Below are positions 1-19,759 of a DNA stretch of 64,000 nt, one piece after another. The notes under the pieces were generated by a model. It ran no database searches and had not been told where the DNA came from. It saw nothing but the letters and a program-made list of their open reading frames with translations. The translations under genes were made by a program, and so were the position numbers. Each line of letters opens with the position of its first letter. The stretch's first letter is position 1. Origin of the DNA: Amoebidium appalachense (lineage: Eukaryota; Ichthyosporea); contig CAVNZM010000001.1 of the NCBI GenBank assembly GCA_963693365.1, positions 4,712,001 to 4,776,000 of the forward strand. Direction: 5' to 3'.

Positions 1-960
<960 letters not shown>

Positions 961-1342
961 CTCTTCCACCATCCTGGTATATAGTATACAGTGCACCACA
1001 AAAGACAACAGTATAGGGATAAGACTTAATTATTCACTTCTACTTGAAGACAACGAGCATTGCCACCGCACGTGAAAAGTCACCCGCACACCCACACACA
1101 CACATCACACACATGATTACGAGGCATCACCGACTCCTTGCTTAGGTCCTCATCATACCGACGACGTGTGTGATTGCACGCACACACAGTTTATTACGTA
1201 GATGCTCGTGGAGCACAAGACCCGATAAACATCGAAAGCGGTTGGGCCTATCCTTGCTTTTTGATCAGCAAAAATACACAAAATTTGTCCCGGTTGTTCA
1301 CAACAAGGACTATGCCTTAGAAACTTCTTCTTCCCCCTACAG

Positions 1343-2633
1343 GATCAGAGTGCGCCCACGAGCACAAACCTCAAACCGTCGACAAGGAAACACCCCTTGC
1401 ACAAGCAGAAAGGCAAAAGACACCAACCGGCAAAAGGAAGGCAGACCAGCACACAACTCCCTTCTAGACCCCACAAAGATGCACAAATCGAGTTTTACGA
1501 CATGGTCTCTCCCTTCCTTCTCCCCGAGCCACGCTTGAAATCAGTCCCAAACATTTTTCTGACGGCTCCCTCGCCTGAGAAAATCCAAGACGATCGGGAA
1601 AATGAGCTACCTGTGATTTTGCGCAAGTACATTTCCCATCCTTTGCTTTATCCAATCGTCAAGCCTCCATCCGCATACCATACGCTCGTGAAACAATTCC
1701 CACTCCCGGTGCGTGTAACCCCAGAAAACTCTAATAGTAGCGATCCGGATCCACAAACAGCGGGAAGAAATCTTCTGGAAACCACTGGTAGCGACGATGG
1801 TGCTGGAAAGATTGACCTTTACTCCTGGCCTGTCTTCAGTTGGGGTATTTCGCTTGCATGTGACATAAGCCCACACCGGGCAAATTTCACTGTTGAACAA
1901 ACATTTGATGCGGTTATATACAAAAACGTTCGTAACGGTGATTTGGTGTATGTGCGGAGCAAGCATTTGGTCGATTTTGCCACCGAGGCACTTCCTCATG
2001 TGCCTAAGCATGTTACCTTCACGCTTGTGAGTGGTGACGGTGTGATCAGCATACCGACAGGGCTACCCATTGAGATTGCCTATACACTTCTCTCCAGCCC
2101 ACAGGTACGCGAAACATGCGACCGCACATTATCCGCAAAGAAGTGTGCGGTGTTGTGTGCTTGTTTATGTAAATCTACTATTAGGTGGATTGGCATATTT
2201 CTGTGGTTGCGTGCATAGGGGTGGAGGCACGGGTGTAGGTTCAGAAAAAGGACGTTGAAGTGGGTTTGCTGGACGATGGGGTGGGGGTGGCAAATGTTCA
2301 AGACCAACGTACTGATAAAGGACAGTGCGGGGGGGGGGGGGGGGGAGGGGGGGGGGGGGGGGGGGGCAGAGCCAGGTCGGGCAAAGGAGGCATGGCTGTT
2401 TGGGCGGGTGGGTCGGTTAAACCTCTGGGGAGAAATTAGCATGCTTGGTAACATAATGTGAAGGAGAAACCCATGGCCAGGCATGAACGCAATTAAGGTG
2501 GTGCATAATTCTGCGCATAACTCTGCTCCCTAGTCAAGACTCGACCGTCACTCACGGTACTATATTGATACGGACGGATGTCACTTCTACCTTCATCTTC
2601 TTTTTCTTTTTTTTGGTCAACAGTGTGTGTGCT

Positions 2634-2673
<40 letters not shown>

Positions 2674-2866
2674 TAAGAGGGGATGGGGAGAAGAGGGGAT
2701 GGGGAGAAGAGGGGGGGAGCTCGAGGGGGAACAAGAACTAAGTCCATAATAGTACCGTGTATCATAGTTTCGAAGGAGAGGCACCGACAGAGGAGGGGGG
2801 GGGGGGGGGGGGCTAGTCTTTACGTTCTTTTTTTCTTTTTCTTCTTTTTTTTTTTTTTTTGGTCAA

Positions 2867-2935
<69 letters not shown>

Positions 2936-3825
2936 TGTGTATTTGGGGGGGTGGGGGGGGGAAGACGGGGGGAGGGGAGAGGGGGGGGGGGGGGGGGGGG
3001 GGGAGGGGGGGAGGGGAGAGGGGGGGGGGAGGGCGCCGGGGCAGGGGGGGGGGGGGGGGGGGGGGGGGGAAGGGGGGAGGGGGTCTTTGCGGTTTGGCGG
3101 CTAGGCCTAACACAAAAGCTGCCCAAGGCTAACCGTTTGTGAGAAGGACAGGTGCTAACACTGATGCAACACAGATCAAACTGTGGTACACCCAAAACCT
3201 ATCCCTTTATGCCAAGAAACTCCGCCCAATGCCTCTTGGTAACGATTTCCACACCGTCTACCTCAACCCTGCACGGTGGAATATGCCCCGCATGCACCCA
3301 TGGGAGCAGGTGGCACTCATGAGACAACTGGGGGAGTCGATACCGCTACACCAACGACAACTTAAAGTGCACGTTAGCTTTAACCTAAACCCAAGCGACC
3401 AATTGCGTCCATGGAACGACACATCTACAAGCCGCCTTGGTGCCATTTCGCGGATGTGGGGAATGCGTGATCGTGTCGTTTTTCTTCGCTCCAAAACTAA
3501 TCGTCTGGATTCGTGGCGGCAGCAGCTACCATATGCGTTTGTTGCATCTGCATATGGCACGGGGCTAGACTGCCACCGCACGTGGGAGGCACTACAGCTA
3601 GGACACATAGTGCTCATGCGCCACAGCACACACGCAGCCTATTGGTCCATGTTCGACGGCCTGCCTGTAATCCTGCTTACCGATTGGTCACAGATCACAC
3701 CTGACAACCTTCGCATGTGGCACAGCACGTGGGTGCAGAGGCTGAGTGACCCCAAGGTGAAGGAGGATGTTGAAAGGCGGCTGTCGTTGGGATACTGGGT
3801 AGATAGCATGAGGAAAGGGGTATGA
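1343..3825 (+). CDS. Exostosin-like glycosyltransferase, giant-virus type (two exons seen, 5' end missing)
   Basis: Exons 1343-2104 and 3175-3825 join in phase 0 to about 470 residues. The first exon starts after a strong acceptor (TTCCCCCTACAG), so an upstream exon with the start codon was not found; the first in-frame ATG is at 1502. The donor at 2104 is CAG|GTACGC and the acceptor at 3174 is CAACACAG. Near residues 383-394 the protein reads GTGLDCHRTWEAL, followed by LPVILLTDWSQIT, and exon 2 opens with IKLWYTQN and MPLGNDFHT. From memory these match a family of exostosin/GT47-like glycosyltransferases frequent in giant viruses and some protists. Sugar donor and acceptor are unknown. It would be expected in the secretory pathway, but no membrane anchor is visible in the part seen. 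Stop is TGA. Family assignment is by motif only. Confidence 0.6.
2105..3174 (+). repeat. Intron of the glycosyltransferase gene, G-rich and (GT)n
   Basis: The intron holds poly-G runs near 2330-2366, 2637-2672, 2797-2812 and 2945-3070, T-runs at 2828-2860 and (GT)n at 2870-2930. The motif GGTCAACAGTGTGTGTG occurs twice (near 2616 and 2861), each after a T-run, which points to a local duplication. No protein is supported inside it. Confidence 0.65.
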
Positions 3826-4242
3826 ATTGTGATAGCACATGTTGTAGATATGGGTGGTTGTACTTAGAATAGATGAAGGGAACAAATAAGCTTGAAAGGC
3901 AGTGACATCATGACATGTATGCAGGTTACATCGGATCCGTTTGGTTGCTGTATGCATGATACCCTCAGAGGCTCCCGGGGATGATAAATGGATGCCTCTG
4001 AGGGTACATAGGTCAACTCCATTCACCGAGCAGATCAAAATAGGCTTTGCTCGCTTGTATTTCGAAACCACATTAGAGCAAGGCTTTACACTACTAGCCT
4101 TACGCTGGTATCTTCTCATTATAGCATACAGTATATTGACCGAGTCTGGCACAGTGATGTTGTAAATGTCAAAAGCCATCACGCATTGAATATCAGGTTA
4201 ATCCAATCGATGTTGTGCATTTTTTTATTTTTTATTTTTTTT

Positions 4243-4514
4243 CACGTTTTGTTCCCGGAGAGCCTTTGCAGGCCCTCTAGACTAGGGAAACGACCGTCTA
4301 CCACGCAGCACCGACAGTACACTAGTTAAGGTGCTATCTATGAGTTCAGCTAAGCTATACCATCCTTCACAACCTAACTATAAGTACATACTTTGCCCAG
4401 GGCAACTACCCCAGCCACGCCGGCAGGAGGCTCCAGTCCTCCCCTCCACTCAAAACCTAATAAGTAAACGTTAACTGAGGGCTCTCATTGGTCGATCTAC
4501 AGTAGTGGGAAATC
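4243..4514 (+). repeat. Dispersed repeat, family B, copy 1
   Basis: This stretch matches, in reverse orientation, 50946-51205. Shared blocks include TTTTGTTCCCGGAG, GTCTACC, CAGCACCGAC, GGGCTCTCATTGGT and GTAGTGG in the same order. No open reading frame is conserved, so it is probably a non-autonomous element or an LTR fragment. A weaker resemblance to 9340-9470 was seen but not proven. Confidence 0.55.
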
Positions 4515-4999
4515 CTAAGTCTTGTGTATAGTAACGGTGGGTATGGGTGGATGATGGGGTGTGGTGGTGGTGGTGGTGGGGTGTTGCTACCTAACATTAT
4601 GTGTTGTTGTTCGTATGTTGTGGCACTTTTTTTTGTCAACTAGAAGGTGGGTTTTGCAGGGCACACCGGGTCTGTGTGTGTTCCGGCAGTCAGGGCAGGC
4701 TGGCCGGGTGTGTGTGGGGGGTGTATTTGTGTGTGTCTTGGGTTTTTTTGGTGCCGTGCCTTTCATTCTACGGGGGGTGGTTGTATGGTGGTGTTTTTGC
4801 ATCTTGGGGTGGGTGGGGAGGAGTGTGGTGTTCGGTGGGTGCCAAATTTTGGAAAAGAAAAAAGACTGCCGCTTCTACTGTGATTTTTCCTAAGATCTGG
4901 CCCGGGTGGTGGTCTTGGTGGTGCCGGTGGCTGCTAGTAGTGGGCCCACCGATCGTGGGCAGAACCCTCGTTCAACCCACTTGATGTCCTCGGTGTCTG

Positions 5000-5300
5000 G
5001 TGGGTCTCCGTTGCGTCCTATCCAGTTTATCCATGCACATTGGTCTACGAGACTACCGAGATCACCCCACCGTCGTTACACAGCCCACATGCCCCCGGTG
5101 CAGCCAGCACCCAGAGACCACCACCCACCTCTGGGCCTGCCCGCCCCACGCCGGGGAAGTCCCGGCCCTGACCACGGCCATCACAGCCTGCATCCATAAC
5201 GTCCTGCACACTCGTCACCCAAATACCCCCACGGCACAGCATCAACACACGGCAGCCACGATGGAAAATCGCGAAGGTCCGTCAACTTCCCACATTACAC
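5000..5300 (+). pseudogene. Non-LTR retrotransposon C-terminal fragment with CCHC zinc motif
   Basis: The frame reads CPRCSQHPETTTHLWAC (about 5090-5140), a C-x2-C-x8-H-x4-C motif typical of the segment after the reverse transcriptase in many non-LTR retrotransposons, where it is thought to bind nucleic acid. Upstream, related fragments lie in other frames, so the copy is frameshifted. Downstream the frame dissolves into a pyrimidine-rich tract (5300-5540). No reverse transcriptase core is present. The assignment rests on one motif. Confidence 0.45.
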
Positions 5301-5755
5301 CCCTTGGCCTCCTCGCCCATCCCCCTCTCCCTCTCCCCCCTCCCCCTCCCCACCCCCTCGACCCCCCCCCCCCCCCCCCCCCCCTTCCTCCTGTGCCGCA
5401 CCTTTCCTCCCCCTCCCATTCTCCCTGTGACACTCCGACCCCCCTGCCCTCCCCCTCCGCCCCGGATCCTCCTCCCGCCCCTCCCCCCTAGTAGGCCTTC
5501 CGCCCCTCCCCTCCCCACCCCAGCTCCCTCGAGCCCCTTCTATTTCACTCCTTTCGACACTGCCCACAAGTACTATACGGCACTCCTACCAAACTCAAGC
5601 CACCCGCGAGGCCTCCCATCATTACTTCACCAGCGTGCACAAGCCTGGGATGCGACTGTTGCGAGGCATGAGTGCGAGGCGGCAGAATCGATCACAGTCC
5701 CGGGAATCAACAGCACCCTCTTTATATACCTGCTGCAGTGAGCCACCTACTGACC

Positions 5756-7398
5756 ATTGGATAGGCAATATCCAATCAACAGTCAGTAATTATTCAACCA
5801 ATCATATTTCATAGACTAATATCTTCAATGGTTTATGATCATGTTAGCTATCGACCGGTTTGAATCTGACCAACCAGAATGTCCTTCTTGAATCTCCTCA
5901 CGACCAATCAGATGAGCAGCAGTTAGAATAGCCAATCGCCGGACCAGACACCCACAGGGATCCGTGGTCACTTTGAGGATGACAACAATGGTTATTAACT
6001 TACATTTTCCAAGTTAGTTAAGGGGAAATTGTGTTTTTTCATATTATTATATTTGCATTTCCAAGAAGAAGTGAATTTATACATTTTTACTCTCCCGAGT
6101 ACCGACTGCCGTCACTTCCCGCGCCGGTTATTTGATTCCCATGCTTTTAGATCCCATTATCAGTTGCCTGGCAGATCGATTGGTGGATCTGTTTGCTGTG
6201 AAGTTTAAGTGCACGAATCAGAATATTGCTAGACCTACATAGCCCATTCCATTGTCACACATGCAGCGGCACAAGATAGGCAGCTGTTCTTCATCTCCAC
6301 CCGGATCTGCAACTTCCAAGTTCCGTATGCATGGTTTGGGAGCACACTGTCCACACGCCCTCCATGGCCAACCCATGCTATTACACCTTATGTCATTTGA
6401 TCTTGACGTGAGGTCCGCTAGGGTTATAAGCGCAAATATTGGCATGAAAAAGTGTTGTCTGAACGCCCGTTTGTGCATGTTCATGTGCGAGAATGCGTGC
6501 AGTCACGTCATATGATGGCCTGAACATCGAAGAATGTCTGTTACGACTCGCGTACATGTGCAAGGTGTTGCTGCTGTACACTGCCAGTGCTGGCAGCACG
6601 GTAACGACAAGTGTCCGTTGAGTTTCGTTTCACGATCTGAACTGTTTGAACATGTCGGTCAGTATGCTGCCTGATGCCGGCTCCTGTTGATTGCTTCTGA
6701 GCACATCACTTTAGATTATCGAGCTCTTCATATATCAGTGTGCTGAAGACACCGTGACACCGCATCATGTTCTTCCGTAGTTACACACGGCGGTGCATGC
6801 CTGGGTCATGGCCGGCCGTCAACGGAATGTTTGGCGGCCGGCACGGTGGCCAATATCTGAGGCATCGATATGTGCACAGATACCAGAGCAACCACTCGTT
6901 TTCCTGTGTACGGGTAGAGACAGTATCGTGATAGAGATAGCCCTTTGTGCTACTGTACAACAGATTTGTCTCTTGCTTCCTGCTCACCTGGAGGTGTTGA
7001 TCTATTTTGCCTTTATCCCGATCGATAGCAGGCCAACCATAGCCAGATGGTACCAAAGCACCAGCTCTGAATCATCGAGGTGTCGCAATTTGATTGGTGT
7101 GTCAATATCTACCCCATTTTGCTTCCCATTCGCTCATCATGCCTCGCAAGTATCCATTGGCTCTAGGTCACGGATTTAGAATTTACGTAACCAACCAAGT
7201 CAGTCACTCGCCGGTACTTCCCAGATCTAGATCTGCGAGACCCAATCTATATGAAGTCGTTTCAGCCTAAAGAGAGGGCAGTCAAGCTCAGATGCCGCTT
7301 GTGCTGAGGCGACATTAATCGAGTCGTTTGCTTCATGATCCATGTTATCTCGCGTAATAGTTTGAGCGTGAACAGTAGTAAACACGCATTCAAAGAAA
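5756..7398. other. Intergenic; CCAAT-rich block at its left end
   Basis: Between 5756 and 5950 the motif CCAAT occurs at least five times (for example TCCAATCA, ACCAATCA, GCCAATCG), which may mark a promoter or LTR control region. The rest is unique sequence with only short open frames and no recognisable protein. The last 200 bases are the 5' flank of the cyclin gene; no clear TATA box was found there. Confidence 0.35.
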
Positions 7399-8541
7399 AT
7401 GGAAGTTTACCTTCCCTACCCATGTGCACAGGAGCCCGTTACCTCTTGCTACGCTAATGTCAACATCACAGCACCAAGAAAGCAGTCGGTTGACTATGTA
7501 TACGGCAGCATTCAAACACCATTTGGATCGTTGGGCGAAGTAGTGGTTGGGCAGAAGGGTAGGAGTCTGCGCGATTATGTGCGCATGGTACTAGAGAACG
7601 GCAGGGTGTCTCATGTTGAGTATCTGTTGGCAATAGTCTACATGAACAGACTAGCGTCGGCCCTGGAGCGTTCACAGGGGCTTGACACAAGCAAGTTCTC
7701 ATTCGAGGTGCCCAGCGATTTGGATCTGCAAACCATTTTTCTTGCCTGTGTCATGCTGGCAACAAAGTACGCAAAAGACACGGACAGGTGCTACAGCAAC
7801 CGTGTGTGGGCAAAATTCGGCGAAACGACGCTCCAGAGGCTCAACAGTGCAGAGAGACTGATCCTCGTGACCATCGACTACCGTTTGCACTTGACTGAGC
7901 AGCAGTGGGAGGTGTGGACGGACCTCTACACAGGGAAGCGCCTCCGTCATTCAACAACCAACACCACCGGAACAACCGACACACACGGCAACATCAGTGC
8001 ACCCCAGAAGCTTGTTCTCGTCGTGTTTCTCCGCCTTGTCAAGTCCGCTACACGGAAACCAAGCACCTACAGTACTGTGCAACAACCAAGCTCCCCCACG
8101 GTGTTCACCAGCCAGCCAGCTGTCAGTGGATGGCCCACACCCACCAGTATCACCCGCGGGTCACCGGAATATTCGGGGTTTAGCTCCCCCTCCGGGCCGC
8201 AAACCTTCACCATGGTACCCACCCCGTCGGAAATTCCACAGGGAGCGTGGCCCCTGAATACGCAAGTGCAAAACACTTGCTTTGTCCCCACACCTCCCTC
8301 GATGAGCGTGAGTGGTGGATTGAAACGTGGATATGACGCAGCATTTACATATACATATGTTTCCGACCAGGAATACCGCGCAGGTTTTGTGAATATCGTC
8401 GGGCCAATTCGCCAGCACGACATGAATTCTAAGCGGGTTAAACTGGAATACGAACAGATGAGAGAGAATAACAACCACGGCACCGTAGCGAGCTTTTTGA
8501 TTGGTGCGTGGGAGGGTACAGGCATGGCTCGACGAATGTAA
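7399..8541 (+). CDS. Cyclin, PHO80/PCL-like
   Basis: An intronless frame of 380 residues starts at ATG 7399 and ends with TAA at 8539-8541. A cyclin box spans about residues 57-177: MNRL, FLACVMLATKYAKD, a CYSNRVWAKF segment and a LNSAERLILVTIDYRLHL helix, in the order seen in Pho80/Pcl-type cyclins. Such cyclins bind a Pho85/CDK5-like kinase and direct it in nutrient signalling and cell-cycle control. The C-terminal 200 residues are rich in Ser, Thr, Pro and Gly, look disordered, and may carry regulatory phosphorylation sites. Codon use is ordinary and the frame is unbroken. The kinase partner is not in the window. Which cyclin subgroup it belongs to is inferred from the box alone. Confidence 0.75.
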   Translation: MEVYLPYPCAQEPVTSCYANVNITAPRKQSVDYVYGSIQTPFGSLGEVVVGQKGRSLRDYVRMVLENGRVSHVEYLLAIVYMNRLASALERSQGLDTSKFSFEVPSDLDLQTIFLACVMLATKYAKDTDRCYSNRVWAKFGETTLQRLNSAERLILVTIDYRLHLTEQQWEVWTDLYTGKRLRHSTTNTTGTTDTHGNISAPQKLVLVVFLRLVKSATRKPSTYSTVQQPSSPTVFTSQPAVSGWPTPTSITRGSPEYSGFSSPSGPQTFTMVPTPSEIPQGAWPLNTQVQNTCFVPTPPSMSVSGGLKRGYDAAFTYTYVSDQEYRAGFVNIVGPIRQHDMNSKRVKLEYEQMRENNNHGTVASFLIGAWEGTGMARRM

Positions 8542-9130
8542 ATATCAAGTCAGGACCCATACTCTTTTGATGAATCGTCCATAGCACGAAATCTGTTTTT
8601 TTATTTTTTATTTTAAAAAAAAGGTGGGTCCTTTTTTACGGCTTTTGGCTTTGCAGTATATGTGCGGTTCACGATTTTCTCAGCTTTGCCGTTTCTTTTT
8701 ATGTTTTAAAACGGCATGCTGTATACATAGGTTTTCCCAGGTCGTGCATCAGTCTGCAGAAAATAGCAGATATTGGTTTGAAGTTGTGTAATTGTGAATA
8801 TTGCAAACTGTACAGTTTACTGAATGTTTGTATTCAATTGCACCGATGTGCTGATGTTGCTGAAAATTTGAACACTGCATCTATTTTTGTGAATATCTCG
8901 TGTATGCACCTAATGCCACTTGTAAAAAATAAGTGTTCGTCACATGATGTACGTATAACATGAAAATTTTGCATTTTTTTTAAGTTCGTATAGAAAATGA
9001 TGATGATGCCGCTGTTAAGTTTGATATCCATGAATCACCAAATAAACCCTGCCAAATCATAAGAAGTATGCAACACCAACCAAAGCAAGCGCTCAATGGA
9101 TTAGCCTCTAACTGCTCCTTTGATCCTTAA
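8542..9130 (+). promoter_or_regulatory. Probable 3' untranslated region of the cyclin gene with AATAAA
   Basis: The stretch is AT-rich, non-coding and free of long microsatellites. An AATAAA hexamer lies at 9041-9046, about 500 bases after the cyclin stop, and is the best poly(A) signal candidate. Confidence 0.4.
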
Positions 9131-9642
9131 ACCCCTCCCCTCCCCCCCCCCCCCCTCCTCCCCCCCCCTCCCCCCTCCCCCCCCTCCCCCCTCCCCCCCC
9201 CCCCCCCCCCCTCCCCCCGCGCGATCTCACAACTTTGCCATCAGTTATCCCCGCGCATGCACACCTACACATCGCCACAAAAACAAATGCTGGTTTCAAC
9301 GCATGGTTCACACCATAAGTGTGTTGATCCCCCCACTAGTAAGCGAAAAAACTCGGCTAGTACTGTCTAAGGAACGGTAGCGGTGTGTTAGCTTGGCTGA
9401 TTGCACCACTTAGCCTAATTAGAGTGACTAATATAGCACCCTGGGGCGGTAGTTCCTATGCGGGAACCCAATGAGTTTTAACCGGTGAAAAACGAAAAAA
9501 ATAAAGTTCCATGATTGATTCATGGGCCCTTTGCCCCTTCTGGAAATTCAACACTGGTGACTATCTATTTGTGTGTATCTTGAGTTGTGTTTCGAGACTG
9601 CGAGTGAATAGACCGAAACTCGGAAACTGTAAACGAGTCCCC

Positions 9643-9693
<51 letters not shown>

Positions 9694-9808
9694 TCCCCCC
9701 ACCCATCCCCCCTCCCCCCGCGGGCAACCGGCATGTTGGGGTGTGGCATACTGTGTACATATTTGTCCTTTTACGCTACCTTTATAACTTACCTGTTGTG
9801 GAGTTCAC

Positions 9809-9848
<40 letters not shown>

Positions 9849-10602
9849 TTATGTATGTGTTTTCGTATGTGTGTGTGTGTTTGTGTGTGTCTGTGTGTTT
9901 ATGACCGTGTGTCCGTCTATTGCCCGTGTAGTTGTGCAGGCGCGCGCGTGGGCGCAGGCGTGTAGCTAGCGTGCGCTAGTGTGTGCTTGAACATGCCCGC
10001 ACGCTGGGGGGCGGGGCGGCGGCAGGGGGGGGGGGGGGGGGGGGGGATGGGGAAGATCATTCGGACATACAGTGATTGCACAGGTCTATGTACGTCCCTA
10101 AAGAAACAGCGTCCATATCAATGTACGAGTCTCTGTTGTTGCAAAGTGTGTTTGGGCTTCACACGCTCCTTAATCTTTCATAGTTGGGAAGGTCTGTTGC
10201 GGTTCTATTTCTCATCCAACCTATTAACTAGTTAGTTAGTTAATTAGTTACATGTCCTGCTGCTATTAGGAGCACAAAGACACTACCAATGAATCACGCA
10301 TGACCAGATAATGCAAATCTCACCCGGGCCCAGATGTGTGCTATTTCACTTTCGGACGTACATGTCTTAGCCAAACATACCAACGAAGGCCTGACCTATG
10401 ATACTGATACACACATTCAGTCAATTTGTGTGCGCGCGCACACACATACATACCTACATCCCCCCCCCCACCCCTCTTCCCTACCGTGATGCCTACCTAC
10501 ACACACACGTGCATGCGCACACCCACACCCAGCCACTTAAGGATGTACACAAAACCATGCAAATCAATTGCAAACCATACTGTACGCAAGCACACAATAT
10601 TA

Positions 10603-10636
<34 letters not shown>

Positions 10637-11072
10637 ATACACACACACACACACACTCTCTCACACACACCCCCACTCACACCCATGTGCAAGCAACCTT
10701 TCACAAACCGTATGCCACTCCACACCATTCCTTGACTCAATCTGACTGTATTTGTCCTTTTGTATTTAACACGAACACGATCAATGGTCGTATGTACACG
10801 GAAGAGTCATATACCTTGTCCTATTAAAATTCGCGTATTCGCTTCCATGTAGGCACGGTATTGAACAGTAGTTTTTACAAGGTGAACTTTGATTGTTTCC
10901 ATAGTGCAGTGTATCCTTCATACCAAACAGCCATCTAGACCACCATACACCTGAATCGAACTAGCAGCCGAATCAGGAAAATCCCCCCCCCCCCCCCCCC
11001 CCCCCCCCCGGGGCGGAAATTCCAGCGATTACAAGAGAAAAGCGAGAAGCGGGAAGAAATGAGAGAGCAGGG

Positions 11073-11109
<37 letters not shown>

Positions 11110-11189
11110 ACCGAGTAGTGAAATTGGTAAAACAATCACTAAAACACCGGCTGCCATGTAAAATCAATCAGGCACTTAAAGAAGCACCA
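9130..11189. repeat. Intergenic simple repeats
   Basis: Poly-C tracts (9135-9217, 9643-9692, 10605-10636, 10983-11009), (GT)n at 9812-9847, poly-G at 10024-10046, (CA)n near 10637-10680 and a poly-A run at 11072-11103 dominate. A TAGT-rich patch lies at 10226-10250. No gene is supported. Unique blocks at 9230-9540, 10060-10400 and 10690-10970 contain only short open frames. Confidence 0.6.
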
Positions 11190-17638
<6,449 letters not shown>

Positions 17639-18243
17639 CTGTGCGTCTCCCCCCTCCCCCCCCCCCCCCCCCCCCCCTTCCAGGAAAAAAAAAACAAAAA
17701 CACCAACATATACACACGCTCCCCTCGTTCCCTCCCGATGTGTGAAAACCCCAATACTACAAGCAAAGGTCAGGCGGCACGAGACATCATTTGGAAAAAC
17801 TTTATAAATACACACGGACAATGCTATGATCACACCCACACACACCCGTGTGCTTGTGCACTTCACGCAAACATGCGAGCGCACACCCACACCCAACCAT
17901 ACAGCTCTAACTTGCAACAGCCCAAGCATGTAGGTGTGAAAAAACATAGCCACACACACGTGTATTATGCACGCATAACTCAAGGTCTCAATTAGACTGA
18001 CTTACAGAAGGACACTGGCAAACACCTGACATGGATGCAAACATGAACCAACACCAAATCTTAGCATACAAACCACACGAATCCACATACACACCAGCAC
18101 GCATGTGAATGGGTGCCACAAGCAGGTAAAAATCAAAGGTGCACAACCCACATATGTGGCTTGGGCAAGCTCAAGCGCTCCTACACTGGCATGCACATAA
18201 GACATGCAATCAAGCGGCCATCGGGAATCTATCATTTCCTCCT

Positions 18244-18283
<40 letters not shown>

Positions 18284-18766
18284 ACCACCACCACCACAAA
18301 AAAAAAAAAAAAAAAAAAAAGCACAGACGTGCACACACACTCTCCGGATCCTTTTTCATCGCAGCACAAGCTGCGTGCTTTCCATCGCAGCACACCGTGT
18401 ATTTGGCACACCCCCAAAAAATAAAAAGGCAGCCAGGAAACAATATCACGGATACACGGGCAGAAACACAGGAATATCGGGATCCACAAACGCACAACCA
18501 CCTGCACGGTTGCACGCACGGGCGCACGCATGCACGCGCGCAATACACATACATATCGCGAGCGCAATACGAACGAACACATAACCACAGGCAGGCACGC
18601 ACAACGCACATGCGCACACAGGCATTCACAAAGAGCGCGCGAATTTCGCTCGCTCGCCCGTACGCACGTCTGCCCGCAGCCCGCCCACCCGTCCTCTCAT
18701 CCACCTGCCTACATCCACGAAGCTAGCAAGCACACGAGTCACCTACCTGCTCATGTTGAGGTTGGA
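17639..18766. repeat. Repeat-rich 5' flank of the Bet1 gene
   Basis: Poly-C at 17648-17687, poly-C at 18246-18283 passing into a CCA patch and poly-A (18298-18320), and scattered CACA/CGCA stretches to 18720. The missing Bet1 first exon should lie here or further right; I found no convincing ATG exon. Confidence 0.4.
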
Positions 18767-18984
18767 AGGGGTATCTAGCTGCACTGGAGTGGATCTTTAG
18801 ATCAGTGGCAGGTTTTCAACAAAAGACTGCGACCCCAAACCTTGTTGGTATGTATATGCCAGCCTGTAAGCCAACGAATGTATGCCTTGCTTTTAAAGTG
18901 CTCGGCATTCCTGTACACGACCACAACACAGGTAACTTTCTCTGGAACACGGAGATGGAGAATCGTCGACTCATACGATGAAAG
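18767..18984 (+). CDS. Unrecognised terminal exon or gene fragment
   Basis: After an AG acceptor-like site at 18766 a frame runs about 72 residues to TGA at 18982-18984. It includes YLAALEWIFRSVAGFQQK, MYMPACKPTNVCLAFKVLG and FLWNTEMENRRLIR. Composition is that of a real protein and not of a repeat. An AATAAA lies at about 19437. No family is recognised. An antisense 110-residue frame (19148-18816) overlaps and cannot be excluded as the true product. A start codon exon was not identified. Confidence 0.25.
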
Positions 18985-19605
18985 CTACGCGTGATCATTG
19001 AAAAAAAATCTGCCGCCATCTGATCGATATGGGCCAGGCAGCCAGGCATCCCTCGATAATGGCTTTTCACTGTGAACGTTGCCAGGCCGCGTGTGACTCG
19101 AGGAAGGATGTCGCCCTCCAGATCTTCATGATAACGTTTGCTCATCATTTGCCATGAGCAGAAGTGGCAATGGCGATAAATGGAGAGCTATATTTAGGCT
19201 TTCAAAAAAGGGAAATATTAGCATAGTGTATACTGCAACAATCCATGATGTGTCTGTGGCACTCTGTGCTTCGGGCTTGCAAAGTTTGAAAACATGTGAC
19301 CTCTGTAATAAGTTGACATCAATGATATCATCAGATAAACACATGAGCGAGCGTTGTCGCGCAAGTTACAAACACAAAACAAGGTTAGTAACCATTTGCA
19401 TTTATTATTATCATTACATCACATTTTCATTTCACGAATAAATTTATTGTTTGTGTACATGAGTACACATACCGTATTTATTACTCTACCTAAGTGGGCT
19501 TCATATATCGACAGTTACGAGGTGACAGAGTCTGGCTATGACGTAATCGGGCCAGCCAGACTATGATGCCAGGCCCCCTGCAGTCGATTCGGGTCAAGAT
19601 GCGAC

Positions 19606-19740
19606 AGCGAATTTTCACACAGTGTTCAGGTATCTCAATATGCACTTGTTGCTGGATAACTCGTGAAGTTTTTATTGTCTTCCTGAGTATCATGCCGTGC
19701 ATACTTGCATATCTTTCCGTCGAATAATTCCAGTCCAAAA
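19606..19740 (+). repeat. 3' fragment of the non-LTR element found at 48-49.6 kb
   Basis: This stretch matches the reverse complement of 48143-48290 over about 135 bases, including CACACAGTGTTCAGGTATCTCA, GGATAACTCGTGA and CATACTTGCATATCTTTCCG. It is the downstream part of the reverse transcriptase element on the minus strand at 48.2-49.6 kb, so a second, heavily 5'-truncated copy sits here in plus orientation. Confidence 0.65.
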
Positions 19741-19759
19741 AAATTTTTTTTCTATAATT

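Noticed and set aside
1170-1538. 122-residue frame overlapping the glycosyltransferase exon in another phase
   Set aside because: The conserved glycosyltransferase frame after the acceptor at 1342 explains this DNA better; part of the earlier stretch may still hold the missing first exon.
5304-5741. Proline-rich 145-residue frame
   Set aside because: It is a C-rich tract read as Pro/Ser; only the upstream zinc motif has support.
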